Below are positions 44,239 through 47,525 of a stretch of DNA of 47,525 nt, piece by piece (position 1 is the stretch's first letter; the number at the start of each line of letters is the position of its first letter). The stretch is taken from the NCBI GenBank assembly GCA_017617655.1, contig JAFZVU010000083.1, positions 1 to 47,525 of the forward strand, in the 5' to 3' direction. The position numbers and the translations under genes are program-made. The DNA is from Bacteroidales bacterium. GTDB lineage: Bacteria > Bacteroidota > Bacteroidia > Bacteroidales > UBA932. Under the pieces are notes generated by a model that ran no database searches, had not been told where the DNA came from, and saw only the letters and a program-made list of their open reading frames with translations.

Positions 44239-45008
44239 TGAGCGATATGTATTATGTTCACCCCGACGCCAGAATCGGGAAGGATGTCAAGATAGAACCG
44301 TTTGCCTACATAGCAGCCGACGTAACAATCGGCGACGGCTGCTGGATCGGCCCCCACGCCGTCATCTTCGACCATGTCAAACTGGGGAAGAACTGCAAGG
44401 TGTTCCCCGGCGCCGTAGTCGGAGCCATCCCGCAGGACCTTAAATTCCACGGCGAAGTGACTTATGTCGAGATAGGCGACAACACGACCATCCGCGAATG
44501 CGCTACCATCAACCGCGGCACTGCGGCCAGCGGCAAGGCTCTGACCAAGATAGGCAACAACTGCCTGATAATGTCATACGCCCACGTCGCCCACGACTGC
44601 CGCATCGGCGACAACTGCATCCTGGTAAGCCACTGCGGCATCGCCGGCGAGACTGACATCGACGACTGGGCCATAGTAGGAGGCGGCACCATGATACATC
44701 AGTTCTCAAGGATAGGCGCCCACGCCATGGTCGGCGGTGCAAGCGCCGTCAACAAGGACATCCCGCCTTACATCCTCGCAGCCCGCAACCCCATCGCCTA
44801 CGAAGGCATCAACATAGTCGGCCTCCGCCGCCGCGGTTTCACACTCGCCGAGATAGACACCATCAAGCGTGTCTACACCATCCTGTACGACACCGGCAAC
44901 AATGTCAACGACGCCTGCCGCATAATCGAGGAAATGTTCCCCGACGACAAGCACGCCCGCACCATCCTCGACTTCGTAAAGGTTTCCAAACGTGGAATCG
45001 TCAGATAA
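44238..45008 (+). CDS. lpxA: UDP-GlcNAc acyltransferase LpxA
   Basis: A 256-residue hexapeptide-repeat acyltransferase, the first step of lipid A synthesis, adding a 3-hydroxyacyl chain to UDP-GlcNAc. The start ATG at 44238 overlaps the lpxC stop and gives [14 protein letters not shown]. The left-handed beta helix covers about 5-185; the catalytic His is in MSYAHVAHDCRIGDNC. The C-terminal helical part has NIVGLRRRGFTLAEIDTIKRVY, the LpxA signature. Its last 17 bases overlap the WbqC-like gene. Confidence 0.95.
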   Translation: MSDMYYVHPDARIGKDVKIEPFAYIAADVTIGDGCWIGPHAVIFDHVKLGKNCKVFPGAVVGAIPQDLKFHGEVTYVEIGDNTTIRECATINRGTAASGKALTKIGNNCLIMSYAHVAHDCRIGDNCILVSHCGIAGETDIDDWAIVGGGTMIHQFSRIGAHAMVGGASAVNKDIPPYILAARNPIAYEGINIVGLRRRGFTLAEIDTIKRVYTILYDTGNNVNDACRIIEEMFPDDKHARTILDFVKVSKRGIVR

Positions 45009-45621
45009 AGCCGGCATTCCGCTGCTGGGCACCGCATACTTCCCGCCGGTAGAGTATTTCCACATACTGGCCAGCTGGCCGCATGTGCATGTAGACGCCT
45101 GCGAGAGCTACCAGAAACAATCCTGGCGCAACCGCTGCGCCATCTATTCCGCCGGCGGAATCCAGACCCTGCAGATTCCCGTCTGCCATGACAACATCCG
45201 CAGCGGCGCCGTGTCCGACATCCGCATCGATTATTCCCGCGAGTGGTTGCACCAGCACCGCATCGCCATAATCTCCGCATACCGCTCCTCTCCTTTCTTT
45301 GAATACTATTGGGACGGCATCGACGCCATACTCCAATCCCGCCCGGAGAAGCTGTTCAACCTCAACATGGCCCTCACCCGCCACATCGCCGCAGAGATGG
45401 AGCTCCGCTGCGAGCTATCCCCCACCGACAGTTTCGTCAAGGACGCAGGGCCGCTCGATTTCCGCAGCCGCATCCATCCCAAATCGAAAGAAAATCCAAT
45501 TTTCACACCGAAGCCCTATTATCAAATTTTTTCGGGCAGATCCGGATTCATCGCAAACCTCTCTATTTTGGACCTCCTTTTTCACGAAGGACCGCAGGCA
45601 GCCGACTTCCTGAGGGGTTAA
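44992..45621 (+). CDS. WbqC-like family protein
   Basis: A 209-residue protein matching the WbqC-like family, whose members often lie in polysaccharide or LPS gene sets and have no settled biochemical role. Conserved-looking pieces are GTAYFPPVEYFHILASWPHVHVDACESYQKQSWRNRC near the start (split here at YQKQSWRNR) and ISAYRSSPFFEYYW in the middle. The only suitable start is a GTG at 44992 inside the end of lpxA, giving a 17-nt overlap and probable coupling. Its product therefore rides with the lipid A genes, suggesting an envelope role. Confidence 0.75.
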   Translation: MESSDKAGIPLLGTAYFPPVEYFHILASWPHVHVDACESYQKQSWRNRCAIYSAGGIQTLQIPVCHDNIRSGAVSDIRIDYSREWLHQHRIAIISAYRSSPFFEYYWDGIDAILQSRPEKLFNLNMALTRHIAAEMELRCELSPTDSFVKDAGPLDFRSRIHPKSKENPIFTPKPYYQIFSGRSGFIANLSILDLLFHEGPQAADFLRG

Positions 45622-45698
45622 AAACTGTAATCAGAAAAATCGCTACCCCTCCCCTTCTGCGCCCTACGCAGGTGTCGGCATTCTCATTATCTTGCGGC

Positions 45699-46058
45699 AT
45701 GAAAAGGAATGAAATCGGACGCGCCGGCGAAGATGCGGCGCTAAGCTATCTGCAGGAAATGGGCATGACCCTGCTGGCCAGAAACTGGCGCAGCGGGCAC
45801 TATGAACTAGACCTCGTCATGGATTACGGCAACTCCATCCGCATCGTAGAGGTCAAGAGCCTCGACGAGCGCGACGGCTTCGACCCGACCTTCAACATGA
45901 CGCCCGCCAAATGCGGCAGGATAGTGCGCGCCGCCCGCCGCTACATCGCCGCAAACCCCACCCGCAAAGAAATCTACTTCGACGTCGTCACCGTCCTCTT
46001 CGGCGAGGCCACCACCATCACCTACTACCCCGCCGCGTTTTATCCGATATATAGGTAG
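45699..46058 (+). CDS. yraN: YraN family endonuclease-like protein (UPF0102)
   Basis: A 119-residue protein of the YraN/UPF0102 family with a PD-(D/E)xK nuclease-like fold. The ATG at 45699 (MKRNEIGRAGEDAALSYLQ) starts the conserved domain; more upstream codons in frame overlap the WbqC-like gene. The nuclease-like residues are in HYELDLVMD and IVEVKSLD (Asp and Glu-x-Lys). Biochemical function of the family is not settled. It is the last GC-rich gene before the AT-rich accessory end; 75 bp separate it from higB. Confidence 0.88.
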   Translation: MKRNEIGRAGEDAALSYLQEMGMTLLARNWRSGHYELDLVMDYGNSIRIVEVKSLDERDGFDPTFNMTPAKCGRIVRAARRYIAANPTRKEIYFDVVTVLFGEATTITYYPAAFYPIYR

Positions 46059-46080
46059 CTATGATGACGCCATCAGGTTA

Positions 46081-46120
46081 TTATCAGAATAATAATTTTG
46101 TTATCATATTAATAATTTCT
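46081..46120. repeat. Tandem 20-bp imperfect repeat in the higBA promoter, likely operator
   Basis: TTATCAGAATAATAATTTTG (46081-46100) is followed directly by TTATCATATTAATAATTTCT (46101-46120), identical at 16 of 20 positions. It covers the -33 box and spacer of the higB promoter and ends on the first base of the -7 box. A type II antitoxin usually binds such sites to repress its own operon, so this is a candidate HigA operator. Confidence 0.5.
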
Positions 46121-46127
46121 AACTTTG
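46097..46127 (+). promoter_or_regulatory. Promoter of higB-higA
   Basis: TTTG at 46097-46100 and TAACTTTG at 46120-46127 are separated by 19 bp, a complete Bacteroidota promoter. The -7 box ends 6 bp before the higB ATG, so the mRNA would have a leader of only about 3 nt. Confidence 0.75.
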
Positions 46128-46133
46128 CAGAGT

Positions 46134-46427
46134 ATGAGAGTTATCGCCATTTCAACTCTTAGAGAGTTTTGGACAAAACACCCGGACAGCGAGCAGCCGC
46201 TAACAGAGTGGTACGTGAAAACATGTCATGCCAATTGGTCTTCTCTGGCTGACATGCGAAACGACTTTAATTCGGTTGATTATGTTGGGAATCAACGGTA
46301 CGTGTTCAACATCAAAGGAAATCGTTATCGCCTTGTAGTAGCTGTCAAGTTTACACCAGCGCTTATTTATATCCGTTTTGTCGGCACTCATGACGAATAT
46401 GAAAGAATTGACGTTTCAACCATATAG
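46134..46427 (+). CDS. higB: HigB-type mRNA interferase toxin (type II toxin-antitoxin)
   Basis: A 97-residue toxin of the HigB family (RelE-like fold), which cleaves mRNA on the ribosome. Family blocks are FWTKHPDSEQPLTEWY, YVGNQRYVFNIKGNRYRLVVAV and IYIRFVGTHDEYERID; the basic and His residues of the active site are in the last two. The ATG at 46134 is preferred to a TTG three codons earlier. Toxin first and antitoxin second is the usual order for higBA, and the promoter and start are nearly leaderless. The sequence is visibly AT-rich relative to upstream genes, suggesting transfer. Confidence 0.92.
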   Translation: MRVIAISTLREFWTKHPDSEQPLTEWYVKTCHANWSSLADMRNDFNSVDYVGNQRYVFNIKGNRYRLVVAVKFTPALIYIRFVGTHDEYERIDVSTI

Positions 46428-46438
46428 GAGGAATGAAT

Positions 46439-46804
46439 ATGTCTCAGATTAAGAATGAGAAACAATACAAGGCCATGATGGCCCGCATCGACGAAATCTT
46501 TTTCTCTACAGACGAGAATACGCCTGCCGATGACCCTCGTCTTCTCGAACTCGATTTGCTTTCATCTCTGGTGGAAGAATATGAACAGGAGCATTTTCCC
46601 ATTGAAACGCCGTCCCTTTCGGCCACAATGAATGCAAGACTTGCAGAGAACAACTGGAGTCAAAAAGAAATGGCCACCATCCTGGGCATTACCGCTCCGC
46701 GCCTCAGCGCAATCTTGAGCGGAAAGGCCAATCCCACCTATGAGCAGGCACGAGTAATAGCCACCCGGCTTGACATCTCCCCGGCCATCGTGCTGGCAAT
46801 TTAA
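46439..46804 (+). CDS. higA: HigA-type antitoxin, XRE helix-turn-helix
   Basis: A 121-residue antitoxin. The N-terminal part (about 1-60) is the toxin-binding region. The C-terminal XRE-type DNA-binding domain (about 62-121) has NNWSQKEMATILGITAPRLS. The ATG at 46439 is chosen over one at 46433 because an AGGAGG at 46426-46431 then has a 7-nt spacer; such a strong Shine-Dalgarno site is unusual in this genome. It follows higB by 11 bp. It probably represses the promoter through the tandem repeats upstream. Confidence 0.9.
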   Translation: MSQIKNEKQYKAMMARIDEIFFSTDENTPADDPRLLELDLLSSLVEEYEQEHFPIETPSLSATMNARLAENNWSQKEMATILGITAPRLSAILSGKANPTYEQARVIATRLDISPAIVLAI

Positions 46805-46836
46805 AAGAACAGATTAACCTGTATTGAACTCTGAGT

Positions 46837-46871
46837 GCTCCTACCGGTCCAACTGATGGACCGGAGGGAGC
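46837..46871. repeat. Long hairpin, copy 1
   Basis: GCTCCTACCGGTCCA (46837-46851) and TGGACCGGAGGGAGC (46857-46871) form a 15-bp stem with one A-A mismatch and one T-G pair, loop ACTGA. A T-rich stretch (GTTTTACCCCCTTTTTTG) follows, so it can act as the terminator of higBA, 32 bp after the higA stop. Confidence 0.85.
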
Positions 46872-46888
46872 GTTTTACCCCCTTTTTT

Positions 46889-46923
46889 GCTCCTACCGGT
46901 CCACGCTCTGGACCGGAGGGAGC
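46889..46923. repeat. Long hairpin, copy 2
   Basis: The arms are identical in sequence to copy 1 (46889-46903 and 46909-46923) but the loop is CGCTC. It is not followed by a T-run, so it is not an ordinary terminator. The repeat of perfect arms with different loops 17 bp apart suggests a repeated mobile or protein-recognised structure such as a REP-type element. Confidence 0.85.
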
Positions 46924-46965
46924 AGGCGGGCGACGCTCTGAAAACAGACAAACATCAACAGTTGG

Positions 46966-46997
46966 TTTGCATGATTAAGAGAAACTTCATACCTTTG
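46966..46997 (+). promoter_or_regulatory. Strong promoter pointing towards 47000, no gene downstream on this strand
   Basis: TTTG at 46966-46969 and TACCTTTG at 46990-46997 are separated by 20 bp, a full Bacteroidota promoter. No plus-strand coding frame follows; the predicted transcript would start near 47001 and run into the 3' end of the minus-strand nuclease-like gene. Confidence 0.65.
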
Positions 46998-46999
46998 TG

Positions 47000-47066
47000 A
47001 AAAAGGGATACAAATCCGGAAATAGCATAGTTCAACTATCAGCGCCGGTGAGTTTTCCCTTTTTTG
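47000..47066 (+). ncRNA. Possible small RNA antisense to the end of the nuclease-like gene
   Basis: From about 47001 the plus-strand transcript is enclosed by AAAAAGGGA (47000-47008) and TCCCTTTTTT (47056-47065). Inside are CCGG/CCGG (47016-47019, 47045-47048) and the stem ATAGT/ACTAT (47027-47031, 47035-47039). This gives a compact nested structure of about 65 nt ending in a T-run, directly behind a full promoter. It overlaps the last 35 bp of the opposite gene. It might instead be just the terminator of that gene read from the other side. Confidence 0.3.
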
Positions 47067-47481
47067 TTTTATAGAATGTAACGACCGCCAGTTCTTTCCG
47101 GCCTTCCCGCACTTCTTCGACGAGATGGCATATGTGGTCATCATAGACCTTCTCGTAAATCACCATTGTCTTGTTGTTACGCTGTTCTAGTTTGACGGTA
47201 TTATATGTTCTCAATATATCCGGAATCCGTAACAAATCGTTTAATTGTACTGTCTCTTGCCCCCGTAATAATTCTTTTTCGTTAGAATGCTTATTTATTA
47301 TATGGCGAATTGCGTAATTATCCACTACATGCAGATAATTATCACCGATGATAAAAGAGTCTTCGTGTACAACTGATAATTCATTACCAAGCACTATTTT
47401 CATTAACTTCTCTTTTTCTTGAATTGCATCTTTCAAGAAAGCATCCAGAGTTCCCTCGTAGTATAAAAACAATTCGCTCAT
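47032..47481 (-). CDS. Putative BECR-fold nuclease (phage barnase/EndoU/colicin E5-D/RelE-like), toxin candidate
   Basis: A 149-residue acidic, AT-rich gene on the minus strand. The middle has His60 and His65 in AIRHIINKHSN, followed by LNDLLRIPDILRTYN and the ending AVVTFYKTKKGK. This pattern resembles the BECR-fold nuclease domains (PBECR) found in phage and conjugative-element proteins, where an N-terminal His and a C-terminal Tyr/Lys/Thr form the active site. No signal peptide. The N-terminus (MSELFLYYEGTLDAFLKDAIQ) is a helix of unknown role. Upstream sequence to the window end is AT-rich, and a neighbour may lie outside. I do not name a gene; the family call is tentative. Confidence 0.55.
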   Translation of the reverse strand: MSELFLYYEGTLDAFLKDAIQEKEKLMKIVLGNELSVVHEDSFIIGDNYLHVVDNYAIRHIINKHSNEKELLRGQETVQLNDLLRIPDILRTYNTVKLEQRNNKTMVIYEKVYDDHICHLVEEVREGRKELAVVTFYKTKKGKLTGADS

Positions 47482-47525
47482 AATCTATCTCTTCATCTTT
47501 AATCCTCAATCCATAAAAAACAATA

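Larger units (their letters stand above)
46805..47031. other. Intergenic region with twin hairpins and a strong plus-strand promoter
   Basis: These 227 bp contain no convincing coding frame. They hold two identical 15-bp-stem hairpins, a short repeat ACGCTCTG (46903-46910 and 46933-46940, the first one spanning the loop of the second hairpin), and a full promoter pointing right. Confidence 0.7.

Noticed and set aside
46837..46923. CRISPR array
   Set aside because: Only two copies, each itself a full hairpin, with a 17-bp gap and no cas genes.

Overview
The window is a chromosomal segment of a Gram-negative member of the Bacteroidota, most likely Bacteroidales. The evidence is the division/cell-wall cluster order (mraZ to ftsZ without murF or ddl), the lpxD-lpxC-lpxA lipid A block, a MotA/TolQ/ExbB plus double ExbD operon, a signal-peptide ExbB, and above all the promoters: the upstream regions carry the Bacteroidota -7 box TAnnTTTG, four of them with a TTTG -33 box 19 or 20 bp upstream, and Shine-Dalgarno sequences are nearly absent. 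Coding sequence is GC-rich with C/G-ending codons. A genus cannot be fixed from this; an uncultured gut or rumen lineage is a guess.

Layout. 1-655 (minus): the start of a gene that looks like prs, then engB. 762-4256 (plus): xseA-xseB-branching enzyme. 4260-7185 (minus): dnaX-lptB-mscL. 7228-9092 (plus): an M16 peptidase and an O-methyltransferase. 9073-10344 (minus): an M23 lipoprotein peptidase. 10457-26622 (plus): one tightly packed cluster mraZ-rsmH-ftsL-ftsI-murE-mraY-murD-ftsW-murG-murC-ftsQ-ftsA-ftsZ-rpiB-truB, with gaps of a few bases or overlaps, making peptidoglycan precursors and the divisome. 26645-30713 (plus): queA (own promoter, strong terminator) then dprA-tatD-ansA. 30831-33100 (plus): exbB, a four-helix membrane protein, exbD, exbD, with a clearly different codon choice, closed by a bidirectional terminator. 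33155-42165 (minus): rimP-nusA-infB-asnS-udk-tonB-like, then tRNA-Glu(CTC) and gltX, i.e. transcription and translation factors. 42317-46058 (plus): lpxD-lpxC-lpxA, WbqC-like and yraN, i.e. lipid A synthesis plus two riders. 46080-47525: an AT-rich accessory stretch with a HigB/HigA toxin-antitoxin pair, two identical long hairpins, a strong promoter that may drive a small RNA, and a nuclease-like gene of the BECR type.

Most of the window is ordinary core genome. The points worth a second look are: the FtsI KTG motif reading TTG; hairpin-plus-T-run elements lying immediately before rimP and before gltX (the latter between tRNA-Glu and its own synthetase); a set of promoters so close to start codons that the mRNAs should be almost leaderless; LpxC without its usual FabZ fusion; FtsZ without a recognisable C-terminal peptide; and the non-coding structures in the accessory end. 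I did not find a clear multi-gene novel defence or mobile system; the last 1.4 kb is the best place to look, and it runs off the window.
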